NCBI GenBank assembly: GCA_023442945.1
Contig: JAEZWW010000107.1
Coordinates: 1-64,000, forward strand
DNA: 64,000 nt
Reading direction: 5' to 3'
Source: Pseudomonadota bacterium
GTDB taxonomy: Bacteria; Pseudomonadota; Gammaproteobacteria; Burkholderiales; Burkholderiaceae_C
Positions 19,513 to 26,300 of the stretch are shown in pieces. Numbering within the stretch: position 1 is the stretch's first letter; each line of letters opens with the position of its first letter. The notes under the pieces are model-generated. The model was not told where the DNA came from, made no database searches, and saw nothing but the letters and a program-made list of their open reading frames with translations. The position numbers and the translations under genes were made by a program.

Positions 19513-20232
19513 TCAGTTGCAGGCAGGGGTGTTGACGATGGCGCGCAGCGCGTCGGTGTCCAGGATGCGTACGTGCCGCTGCTTGACGTCCACCATGCCG
19601 TCCTCGGCAAACTTCGAGAAGGTGCGGCTCACGGTTTCCAACTTCAGGCCCAGGTAGCTGCCGATTTCCTCGCGCGTCATGCGCAGCACCAGTTCGCTGG
19701 ACGAGAAGCCGCGCGCATGCAGGCGCTGCACCAGGTTCAGCAGGAAGGCGGCCAGGCGCTCTTCGGCGCGCATGCTGCCTAACAGCAGCATCACGCCGTG
19801 CTCGCGCACGATCTCGCGGCTCATGATCTTGTGGACATGCGTCTGCAGCGCCGGCACTTCACGCGACAGGTCTTCGATGCGCTCATAGGGCATGACGCAG
19901 ACTTCGGCGTCTTCCAGAGCGATCGCGTCGCAGGTGTGGCGGTCGCCCACGATGCCGTCCAGACCCATGATTTCGCCGGCCATCTGAAAGCCCGTGACCT
20001 GGTCGCGCCCGTCTTCGGTGGCCACGCAGGTTTTGAAGAAGCCGGTGCGGATGGCGTAGAAGGCCGAGAACTTGTCGCCGTTCGAAAACAGCGGCGTGCC
20101 GCGCTTGATCTTGCGGCGCTGCGCCACCAACTCGTCCAGCTTGCCCAAGTCGTCGCCCGACAAACCCATGGGCATGCACAGCTCCCGCAGGTTGCAGTTG
20201 GAGCAGGCGACTTTGATGGCTTGGGGGGTCAT
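19513..20232 (-). CDS. fnr: FNR-type oxygen-sensing transcriptional regulator
   Basis: A 239-residue CRP/FNR-family activator. The four cluster ligands expected of an O2-sensing [4Fe-4S] FNR are visible: Cys10, Cys13 and Cys19 in ACSNCNLRELC, and Cys101 in DRHTCDAIALED. A cyclic-nucleotide-like beta roll follows, then the dimerisation helix, and a C-terminal winged helix with TREEIGSYLGLKLETVSRTF containing the E--SR recognition signature. It is divergent from hemN, and an FNR-like box lies between them, so control of hemN and perhaps autoregulation is likely. Confidence 0.95.
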   Translation of the reverse strand: MTPQAIKVACSNCNLRELCMPMGLSGDDLGKLDELVAQRRKIKRGTPLFSNGDKFSAFYAIRTGFFKTCVATEDGRDQVTGFQMAGEIMGLDGIVGDRHTCDAIALEDAEVCVMPYERIEDLSREVPALQTHVHKIMSREIVREHGVMLLLGSMRAEERLAAFLLNLVQRLHARGFSSSELVLRMTREEIGSYLGLKLETVSRTFSKFAEDGMVDVKQRHVRILDTDALRAIVNTPACN

Positions 20233-20353
20233 GCGGGGTAGGGCGGGCGGTGCGCGGATGGGGGTGTGGGTATGTAACCGATTTTAGTTCATGCGGTCAC
20301 GGCACGCGGGGTTTGATCCAGCGCAATTGTCCGTGACTTCGCGCCCTGTGTAC

Positions 20354-20367
20354 TTGATCGATGTCAA
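20354..20367. promoter_or_regulatory. FNR/ANR box
   Basis: TTGATCGATGTCAA matches the FNR consensus TTGAT-N4-ATCAA with one mismatch. It lies 71 bases upstream of the hemN start and 122 bases upstream of the fnr start on the other strand. A weaker relative, TTGATCCAGCGCAA, is at 20313-20326. Anaerobic induction of hemN by the adjacent regulator is the natural reading. Confidence 0.78.
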
Positions 20368-20437
20368 GGTCTGCAGGGGGCATTCGGGCCACAGTACACG
20401 CTGATTTTTCAGAACGTTTCAGAGAGAGGCGCCCGCC

Positions 20438-21820
20438 ATGCCCGCGATCACCACCGATTTGCTAACCCGCTTCGACGTACCGGGGCCGCGCTACACCTCT
20501 TACCCCACGGCCGACCGCTTTGTCGAAGCTTTTGGTGAAGCCGACTACGTTCAGGCGCTCGAACAGCGCCGCGCCGGCCCCGCGGCCATGGCCTTGCCGC
20601 TGTCGCTGTACGTGCACATCCCGTTCTGCGAATCGCTGTGCTACTACTGCGCCTGCAACAAGATCATCACCAAGCACCACGACCGGTCCGCACCTTACCT
20701 GCGTTACCTCAGCCGCGAGGTCGATCTGCACATCGAACGCCTGGGCACTGGCCACAGCGTGAGCCAGTTGCACCTGGGTGGCGGCACGCCCACTTTCTTC
20801 AGCGACGAAGAGTTGACCGAGCTGATGAGCCTGCTGCGGCGCAACTTCAGCCTGGTGGCGGGGGGCGAATATTCGATCGAGGTGGACCCGCGCACCGTCA
20901 CGCCCGAGCGGCTGGAAACGCTGGCCAAGCTGGGCTTCAACCGCCTGAGCTTCGGTGTGCAGGATTTCGATCCGCTGGTGCAAAAGGCGGTGCACCGCGT
21001 GCAACCGGCCGAGCAGGTGTTCGCCCTGGTCGAGGCGGCGCGCCGCATCGGCTTTGAATCGGTCAACGTCGATTTGATCTACGGCCTGCCCAAGCAGACG
21101 CCCGAATCGTTTGACCGCACCCTGGCCCAGGTGAGCGAGTTGCGGCCCGACCGCATCGCACTGTACGCCTACGCGCATTTGCCCGAGCGCTTCAAGCCGC
21201 AGCGCCGCATCATCGCGATCGAGCTGCCGGGCGCGGCCAACAAGGTGTCGATGCTGGCGCGGTCACTGGCCGCGTTTGAAGCGGCGGGCTACGTGTACGT
21301 CGGCATGGACCATTTCGCGCTGCCCAACGATTCCCTGGCCGTCGCCAAGCGCCAGGGCCGGCTGCACCGCAACTTCCAGGGTTACAGCACGCAGCCCGAT
21401 TGCGACCTGATCGGCCTGGGCGTGTCGGCCATTGGCAAGGTGGGGGCCACCTACAGCCAGAACGCCAAGACGCTGCAGGACTACCAGGACGCGCTGGACC
21501 ACGGCGTGCTGCCCGTCGCGCGCGGGCTGGCCGTCACGCGCGACGACCTGCTGCGCCGTGCCGTCATCATGGGCCTGATGTGCCAGGGCGAGCTGTCGTT
21601 CGAGTCGATCGAGTTGGCGCACCTGATCGACTTCAAGACCTATTTCGCGCGCGAGCTGGAATTGCTGGCCGACATGCAGGACCAGGGCTTGGTGGCGCTG
21701 AGCGACAGCGGCATCCAGGTCACCGCCATGGGCTGGTTCTTCGTGCGGGGCGTGGCCATGGTGTTCGACAAGTACCTGCAAGCCGATCGCACCCGGGCCA
21801 GGTTCTCCAAGATCATCTGA
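20438..21820 (+). CDS. hemN: Oxygen-independent coproporphyrinogen III oxidase
   Basis: A 460-residue radical SAM enzyme that decarboxylates coproporphyrinogen III to protoporphyrinogen IX in anaerobic haem synthesis. The N-terminal GPRYTSYPTADRF and the cluster motif HIPFCESLCYYCACN (Cys64, Cys68, Cys71) mark true HemN rather than the related HemW. LGGGTPTFFS and the C-terminal FVRGVAMVFDKYLQ are also present. AGAGAGG precedes the ATG. It is divergent from fnr with an FNR box between. Confidence 0.97.
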   Translation: MPAITTDLLTRFDVPGPRYTSYPTADRFVEAFGEADYVQALEQRRAGPAAMALPLSLYVHIPFCESLCYYCACNKIITKHHDRSAPYLRYLSREVDLHIERLGTGHSVSQLHLGGGTPTFFSDEELTELMSLLRRNFSLVAGGEYSIEVDPRTVTPERLETLAKLGFNRLSFGVQDFDPLVQKAVHRVQPAEQVFALVEAARRIGFESVNVDLIYGLPKQTPESFDRTLAQVSELRPDRIALYAYAHLPERFKPQRRIIAIELPGAANKVSMLARSLAAFEAAGYVYVGMDHFALPNDSLAVAKRQGRLHRNFQGYSTQPDCDLIGLGVSAIGKVGATYSQNAKTLQDYQDALDHGVLPVARGLAVTRDDLLRRAVIMGLMCQGELSFESIELAHLIDFKTYFARELELLADMQDQGLVALSDSGIQVTAMGWFFVRGVAMVFDKYLQADRTRARFSKII

Positions 21821-21959
21821 CGGCGCCGGGCGCTTGCTATGCCGCCTGCCGGTGGCTGCGGCGTAAGGGACAATCCCAGGGGCGGGCCAAGCCCGCAGCA
21901 CGGGGTGCCGGTCAGGGTGTTGGCCTGACCACACGGTCACGCCGGCGCAAACTCTTCAG

Positions 21960-22640
21960 ATGCAAACTTCTCTTTGGGTGACGGCCCTCGTCATGGGGCT
22001 GGCCGGCGGCCCGCACTGCATCGCCATGTGCGGCGCGGCCTGCGCCGGCATCGGGCAGGCGGCGGCGCCCCGCAGCACGCAGGCGATCGGCCTTTTTCAG
22101 CTGGGGCGCGTGGCCGGGTATTCGGCGCTGGGTGCGCTGGCCGCGGCGTCCATGCAGGGCCTGGGCTGGCTGACCGTGCATTCGGCGGCGCTGCGCCCGG
22201 TGTGGACCATGGTGCACGTCGCGGCGGTTCTGCTGGGCCTGATGTTGCTCATCTTCGCGCGCCAGCCGGTCTGGCTGGACCAGGGCGCGCGCCGCGTGTG
22301 GGCGGCCGTGCGCGGCGCAACGCAGCGGCTGGGCCTGGCGGCGCCGCTGGGCCTGGGGGTGGCCTGGGCGCTGTTGCCGTGCGGGCTGCTGTATTCGGCC
22401 GTCATGGTGGCGGCGCTGGCCGGCAGCCCGGCGGGCGGGGCCACGGTGATGGCGCTGTTCGCCATCGGCTCAGGCGTCACGCTCTGGGTGGGGCCTTGGT
22501 TGCTGCTGCGCCTGGGCACCAATGGGCGCGGCGCATGGGGCATGCGGCTGGCCGGGTTGGCGCTGGCGGCGACGTCGGCCTGGGGGCTGTGGATGGGCCT
22601 GATGCACGACCAGGCGCCGTGGTGCGTCGTGCCAACTTGA
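21960..22640 (+). CDS. Sulfite exporter TauE/SafE-like membrane protein (cytochrome oxidase-associated type)
   Basis: A 226-residue membrane protein with about six helices. It has the paired motifs GGPHCIAMCGAAC near the N-terminus and LPCGLLYSAVMVAAL in the middle, typical of the DsbD/UreH-like TauE/SafE group often found in cbb3 oxidase assembly clusters next to hemN and fnr. The Cys/Met/His residues in membrane segments suggest metal (copper) handling. No cco genes are in the window. The intergenic sequence upstream holds small GC hairpins but no clear promoter. Confidence 0.8.
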   Translation: MQTSLWVTALVMGLAGGPHCIAMCGAACAGIGQAAAPRSTQAIGLFQLGRVAGYSALGALAAASMQGLGWLTVHSAALRPVWTMVHVAAVLLGLMLLIFARQPVWLDQGARRVWAAVRGATQRLGLAAPLGLGVAWALLPCGLLYSAVMVAALAGSPAGGATVMALFAIGSGVTLWVGPWLLLRLGTNGRGAWGMRLAGLALAATSAWGLWMGLMHDQAPWCVVPT

Positions 22641-22649
22641 TGGCGATTT

Positions 22650-22713
22650 GCTATAAAGGGTATAGCTGGTCGCGCAGACGGCTGTAGGGCTGGAGGCTGA
22701 TTTTTATTGAATT
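22650..22713 (+). repeat. Interspersed repeat family A, copy 4 (intergenic)
   Basis: A complete copy with the best terminal stem in the window, GCTAT-AAAGGGT-ATAGC. It continues through CGCGCAGACGGCTGTAGGGC, TGGAGGCTGATTTTTATTG and AATTC. It sits between two convergent membrane-protein genes (stop codons at 22640 and 22721). Confidence 0.9.
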
Positions 22714-22720
22714 CGGCCGT

Positions 22721-23545
22721 TCAGCTGCCGGCTGCGGTCACGCCCTTGTACAGCATGTAGATTGCCAGCAGGTACAGGATGCTGGCGAACACGCGCTTGA
22801 GCTTTTTCACTGGCAGCGCGTGCGCCGCCTTGGCGCCCAGCGGCGCCATCAGCACGCTGCACGAGGCGATCACCACCAGCGCTGGCAGCCACAGGTAGCC
22901 GAACGAGTAGGGCGGCAGGCCGTTGATCTGCTGGCCCGCGATGATGTAGCCCGCCACGTTCGCCACGGCGATCGGAAAGCCCAGCGCGGCGCTGGTCGCC
23001 ACTGCGTTGTGAATGGCGACGTTGCACCAGGTCATGAAGGGCACGCTGACAAAGCCACCACCCGCGCCGACCAGGCCCGACAGAAAGCCGATGACGCCGC
23101 CTGCCCCCAGCAGGCCCGGCGTGCCGGGGATCTGCCGCGTGGGCGCAGGCTTCTTGTCCAGAAACATCTGCGTGGCCGAAAAGCCCACGAAGATCGCAAA
23201 GACGAAGGCCAGCGCCGAGCCCTTCAGCACCGCGAAAACGCCCAAGCTGGCCACCATCGCGCCCAGCACGATGCCCGGCGCCAGCCCCTTGACGATGTCC
23301 CAGCGCACCGCGCCTTTCTTGTGGTGCGCGCGCACGCTGCTGATCGACGTGAAGATGATCGTCGCCATCGACGTCGCGATCGCCATCTTCACCGACAGCC
23401 CCGGCGCCACCCCGCGCGCCGCCAGGATCGCCGAGATGAAGGGCACCATGATCATGCCCCCACCGATGCCCAGCAGCCCCGCCAGAAACCCTGTGGCCAG
23501 GCCGAGCAGGGCGAGTTCAACGATCAACAGGGGTTCGAAGGGCAT
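22721..23545 (-). CDS. TauE/SafE family permease
   Basis: A 274-residue inner-membrane protein with about eight helices in two homologous halves: GLLGIGGGMIMVPFI (about residues 24-38) and GLVGAGGGFVSVPFM (about 160-174). The glycine-rich repeat is typical of TauE/SafE (DUF81) transporters of sulfite or organosulfonates. The substrate cannot be told from sequence. It has no operon partner. A hairpin followed by a pyrimidine run lies in its 5' leader. Confidence 0.9.
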   Translation of the reverse strand: MPFEPLLIVELALLGLATGFLAGLLGIGGGMIMVPFISAILAARGVAPGLSVKMAIATSMATIIFTSISSVRAHHKKGAVRWDIVKGLAPGIVLGAMVASLGVFAVLKGSALAFVFAIFVGFSATQMFLDKKPAPTRQIPGTPGLLGAGGVIGFLSGLVGAGGGFVSVPFMTWCNVAIHNAVATSAALGFPIAVANVAGYIIAGQQINGLPPYSFGYLWLPALVVIASCSVLMAPLGAKAAHALPVKKLKRVFASILYLLAIYMLYKGVTAAGS

Positions 23546-23566
23546 GGGGCGGCGCGCTGGGACGAA

Positions 23567-23590
23567 GAAGAAAGCCCGCTGAAAAGCGGG
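23567..23590 (-). terminator. Hairpin in the leader of the TauE/SafE gene (minus strand)
   Basis: On the minus strand CCCGCT-TTTC-AGCGGG (23575-23590) forms a 6-bp stem followed by CTTTCTTCTT. It lies 30-45 bases before the gene's start codon, so it could end read-through from upstream or act as a leader attenuator. The stem is short. Confidence 0.4.
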
Positions 23591-24314
23591 AGCGCTCTGA
23601 GTCTAAGGGGAACGCGTCGCGCCGCTGTCGGCTTGTGATGTAGTCACGGCAGGAGACGCTGTGCGAGGACTCGCGCCGGGCACGTCGTAGGGCCTCACCC
23701 ACGGGACCAAGGCGTACAACACCTCAGCGAATACATGCCGAATGGCATAGGGCGGCCACGTGACCGGTATCAGAAGGCCGCGGAGCAGCCCGCCCCCGAG
23801 AACGCCATGTGCGGACCGCGCCGCACATCGGCGTTGTCCCCCCTCGCGCAGCAGAGGGGGCTGAGGTCTGAGGCTCCAGACCTGCCTGCGCAAGTCTGGA
23901 CAGACCGAAGGGCCGTCGCCTCTGGCGACGAGCGCCGAGGCGCGCAGCGCCTCAGGGGGGTACACCAAATAAGGTGTCTGCGAATGCCACCGGACCGTCA
24001 TCCTGAACGCAGGGGTTCAGGTGGGCGAGGTCAGTACTGGTCTTGGGTTCATCTGACGCGAGACGATCACGCTGACCAAACAATGTTCCAAGCCCGTGCT
24101 CGTATGAGCATTGGTTCAAGGAAATATAAAGCCCGGCGCGCACCGCAGACACCACTATTTTAACCGGCGGCGTCCCGCAAAAGAGGGTCTGAAACGGGTT
24201 GGTACTCTTCCTACTAGGGCTGTTCCTAGCTCGGAAGCGTCCGAATGGTCAGGACGCACAGCGAAAACTACATTGGGCTTGTCTCTAGCCGTCACGGAAC
24301 ACGAAGGAGCCCAG
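23591..24314. other. Gene-free stretch upstream of the Cys-Pro repeat protein
   Basis: About 720 bases with no convincing gene. The first 370 bases are GC-rich and contain degenerate repeat-like segments with CCCCCTCGCGCAGCAGAGGG and CGCCGAGGCGCGCAGCGCCT. Their minus-strand translation (23603-24001) is low-complexity and looks spurious. From about 24000 the composition becomes more A/T rich (for example AAGGAAATATAAAGC at 24118-24132), which suits a promoter region for the gene at 24315. A small GCTC-GTAT-GAGC hairpin is at 24098-24109. Confidence 0.6.
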
Positions 24315-25172
24315 ATGAACATCTCAGGAACGCCCACCGCACCGGTTGCATCGCCGCCACCGTTCGAGCACGATCCGGGTCAGGCGCCCGACCACGGCGC
24401 CGCCGACGCGCCGATGCTGGACAAAGGGCCGGCCCGGATAGGACCCGAGGCGCAAGCCCCCGGCCACGGGAGGGACCAAGGTCAGGGTCCCGGGCGGCGC
24501 CAGCCAGACCAGTACATCGCGGTCAAGCCCTCGCCGTACCCGCTGCCCGACTGTGGGCCGCGCCCCCTCCCGCGCCCGCCGATCGACTGCCTGCCGATCC
24601 CGATGCCGAAGCCTTTCCCGCGGCCTCCGTTCGGGTGCGACCCGATCCCCATGCCGAAACCGCTGCCGCATCTGCCGATCGGCTGCGAGCCGAAGCCGTT
24701 GCCTCCGACCGACTGCTGGCCAAAGCCCCAGCCGCCCATCGATTGCTGGCCGAAGCCTCAGCCTCCCATCGGTTGCTGGCCAAATCCCGAGCCGAAGCCA
24801 GAGCCGCCGCGCATCGAACTGCCGCCGATCGACTTGCCCAAACCGGGCGAGCCGGGCTGCGGTTGCGGAAACCCGAAGCGACCGAGCATGTTCGACGATA
24901 CGACGGAGACGCAGTACACGCCCTTCATCGGTCCGTCCCAGACCGTGCTGGATACCGGGCGTTGGGGCCCCGATCAGGTCGACATCACCATCAACCGCGA
25001 TGGCAGCTCCTGCGTCAAGGTGAACGGTCAGACCTACAGCTACACCGCGGAAGAGACCCGCAACTTGCACGTGCGGGTGGACGACAACGACAACGTGAAG
25101 GTCACCGACAACCGTTCGCCGATCGTCAAGATGCTGGATCCGCGCCCGATCGATGTGTTCAACTACCCCTGA
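24315..25172 (+). CDS. Unrecognised Cys-Pro repeat protein
   Basis: A 285-residue protein that I do not recognise. The ATG at 24315 is supported by AAGGAG 8 bases upstream; longer frames have no such signal. There is no signal peptide. The N-terminal 70 residues are Pro/Gly/Ala/Asp rich and probably disordered. Residues about 80-165 form a Cys-Pro array: 12- to 16-residue units (DCLPIPMPKPFPRPPF, GCDPIPMPKPLPHLPI), then four 10-residue units of the form xCxPxPxPPx with one Cys each. After PGCGCGNPKRP comes an approximately 95-residue domain predicted beta-rich (DTGRWGPDQVDITINRDGSS, CVKVNGQTYSYTAEETRNLH). It is monocistronic, ending 45 bases before a terminator. Possibly an exported or surface-exposed structural or effector protein. 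Confidence 0.7.
   Translation: MNISGTPTAPVASPPPFEHDPGQAPDHGAADAPMLDKGPARIGPEAQAPGHGRDQGQGPGRRQPDQYIAVKPSPYPLPDCGPRPLPRPPIDCLPIPMPKPFPRPPFGCDPIPMPKPLPHLPIGCEPKPLPPTDCWPKPQPPIDCWPKPQPPIGCWPNPEPKPEPPRIELPPIDLPKPGEPGCGCGNPKRPSMFDDTTETQYTPFIGPSQTVLDTGRWGPDQVDITINRDGSSCVKVNGQTYSYTAEETRNLHVRVDDNDNVKVTDNRSPIVKMLDPRPIDVFNYP
24681..24800 (+). repeat. Four tandem 30-bp coding repeats
   Basis: Four exact-length 30-bp units at 24681, 24711, 24741 and 24771 encode GCEPKPLPPT, DCWPKPQPPI, DCWPKPQPPI and GCWPNPEPKP. Units 2 and 3 differ only at synonymous positions. The array keeps frame, so copy number could change without disrupting the protein. Confidence 0.9.
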
Positions 25173-25217
25173 AGCTGGCACGGCACAGCGGCGGCGCCCT
25201 GTGTGCGGCGCCCCCAT

Positions 25218-25254
25218 TAAAAAACCCCGCAGATCGGTCCGATCCCGGGGTTTT
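25218..25254. terminator. Bidirectional intrinsic terminator
   Basis: AAAAAACCCCG (25218-25228) and CGGGGTTTTT (25245-25254) pair to form a hairpin with flanking A and T tracts on both sides, with an inner GATCGGTCCGATC palindrome. It lies between the convergent Cys-Pro repeat gene and zapA and can serve both. Confidence 0.92.
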
Positions 25255-25278
25255 TCTGTGGGTCCTTGCGACGTGCGC

Positions 25279-25626
25279 TTAAAGCAGGCGCCCGTCGTCG
25301 CCCAGCGCCTTGTCCAGGCGCGTGAGCAGGGCGCCCAGGGTGGCCTGCTCGGCCACGCTCAGCGCCGGGGCTTGTGCGGCCTGCGGCTCGGCGGCGGGCG
25401 GGGCCTCGCCTTCGGTGTTGGCCGCGGGCGCTTCGGTCAACTCGTACGCCATGTTCAGCGCCGCCAGCACCGCGATGCGGTCGCGTGCCTTGATCTTGCC
25501 GCCGTCGCGGATCTTGCACATGGCGGCGTCCACGCGCTGCACGGCCGCCTGCAAACGGGCTTCACCGCCCTCGGGCGCGCCCAGCAGGTAGGCCAGGCCC
25601 ATGATCTTCACTTCAATCTGCTTCAT
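25279..25626 (-). CDS. zapA: Cell division protein ZapA
   Basis: A 115-residue FtsZ-ring-associated protein. The N-terminal VKIMGLAYLLGAPEGGEARLQ and central RDGGKIKARDRIAVLAALNMAYEL match the ZapA family (the latter is the usual RDRIAVLAALNIA block). The C-terminal Pro/Ala linker followed by a coiled coil (LSVAEQATLGALLTRLDKAL) is typical. The ATG overlaps the stop of the upstream coiled-coil gene (ATGA), so the two are probably coupled. Confidence 0.94.
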   Translation of the reverse strand: MKQIEVKIMGLAYLLGAPEGGEARLQAAVQRVDAAMCKIRDGGKIKARDRIAVLAALNMAYELTEAPAANTEGEAPPAAEPQAAQAPALSVAEQATLGALLTRLDKALGDDGRLL

Positions 25627-25874
25627 GCCATGTCGTCCTTGCGGGCCGGCACGGGCGCGCCGACGCTGCCCGTGGCTGCATCCGGCAGGCGGTCGATCAG
25701 CGAATCGACGCGCGCGCGGGCGGCCAGCAGGCGCGATTTGAGGCTGTCGCGCTCTTGGGTGAGCGTCTGCACCTCCTGGGTCAGCAGGTCGTTGGTGCGC
25801 TGCAACTCTTCATGGCGCAGCAGCAGGCGCTCAACGCGTTCGGCAATCTGTTCGATCAGGGGCGGGGTCGTCAT
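25623..25874 (-). CDS. ZapB-like small coiled-coil protein
   Basis: An 83-residue protein that is almost entirely coiled coil (IEQIAERVERLLLRHEELQR, then TNDLLTQEVQTLTQERDSLK). It precedes and overlaps zapA, the position of the TIGR02449/ZapB-type partner in other betaproteobacteria. It probably joins ZapA in the division ring. The start at 25874 (MTTPPLIEQ) is the only reasonable one; the long upstream frame runs antisense through the riboswitch. Confidence 0.8.
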   Translation of the reverse strand: MTTPPLIEQIAERVERLLLRHEELQRTNDLLTQEVQTLTQERDSLKSRLLAARARVDSLIDRLPDAATGSVGAPVPARKDDMA

Positions 25875-25959
25875 CTGGGCGCACGAGGCTCGGAACAAGT
25901 GGGCCATTGTAGGCGGCCGATTCCCGGCTCCGGCCGCCGGGCCAGCACTTACAATCGCT

Positions 25960-26200
25960 TGCGTTGGTGCTCGCGTGCCGTGGTTCACACGCCCGCAGTT
26001 CAACGGGAAGCAGGAGGGCTTTCGCGCACGCGCGCGCTGCCTAACCTGCGCTGCCCCCGCAACGGTAAGCGGACGGTGGCTGGCATCCACCAGCGCACCG
26101 GCTTCAGCCTCACTCTGCCACTGGCTTGCTGCATTGCAGCGCCGCCGGGAAGGCGAGGCTTTTTGAAGCGACCTTCGCCAGCCCGGATACCGGCCAACGA
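25960..26200 (+). ncRNA. Cobalamin (B12) riboswitch
   Basis: About 240 bases with the conserved landmarks in order: GGTGC near 25966, TTCAACGGGAAGCAGG at about 25999-26014, the core GCTGCCCCCGCAACGGTAAG near 26051-26070, and the B12 box GCCAGCCCGGATACCGGCC at about 26178-26196. A TACAAT hexamer at 25950-25955 is a possible -10 element. The box is followed within 5 bases by a ribosome-binding site (GAGGAGGG) for a small leader ORF and then btuB. Cobalamin binding is expected to repress the downstream uptake genes. Confidence 0.95.
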
Positions 26201-26207
26201 GGAGGGA

Positions 26208-26300
26208 ATGCCTGACTGCGCCTGCAGCCAGCGTGCCTGTTTTTGCCCAGACGCCGGCGGGGAAGCTGGCCAGGGCGTGCTTTTCCTGTGTTTCCCATGA
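26208..26300 (+). CDS. Small Cys-rich leader ORF between riboswitch and btuB
   Basis: A possible 30-residue peptide (MPDCACSQRACFC followed by PDAGGEAGQGVLFLCFP) with five Cys, starting directly after GAGGAGGG at 26199-26206. Its TGA at 26298-26300 overlaps the btuB ATG at 26297. This is the only good Shine-Dalgarno in the leader, and btuB itself has none visible. Translation of btuB may therefore be coupled to this ORF, with the riboswitch expression platform gating the leader's start. No similarity is known to me; translation is inferred. Confidence 0.5.
   Translation: MPDCACSQRACFCPDAGGEAGQGVLFLCFP

Noticed and set aside
19439..19657. Small plus-strand ORF after DUF1178
   Set aside because: Overlaps a family-A repeat and the 3' end of fnr antisense; no supporting features.
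20313..20326. Second FNR box TTGATCCAGCGCAA
   Set aside because: Only the first half-site fits well; kept as a remark in the entry for the better box.
23603..24001. 132-residue minus-strand ORF in the gene-free stretch
   Set aside because: Arg/Pro/Leu-rich translation across GC-rich repeat-like DNA, no ribosome-binding site and no recognisable domain; probably spurious.
24324..25217. 297-residue ORF antisense to the Cys-Pro repeat gene
   Set aside because: Mirror of a GC-rich repetitive gene; the plus-strand frame has a ribosome-binding site and a terminator just after it.
25200..25280. 6S RNA gene next to zapA
   Set aside because: The space downstream of zapA is only about 60 bases and is filled by a terminator; no 6S-like structure fits.
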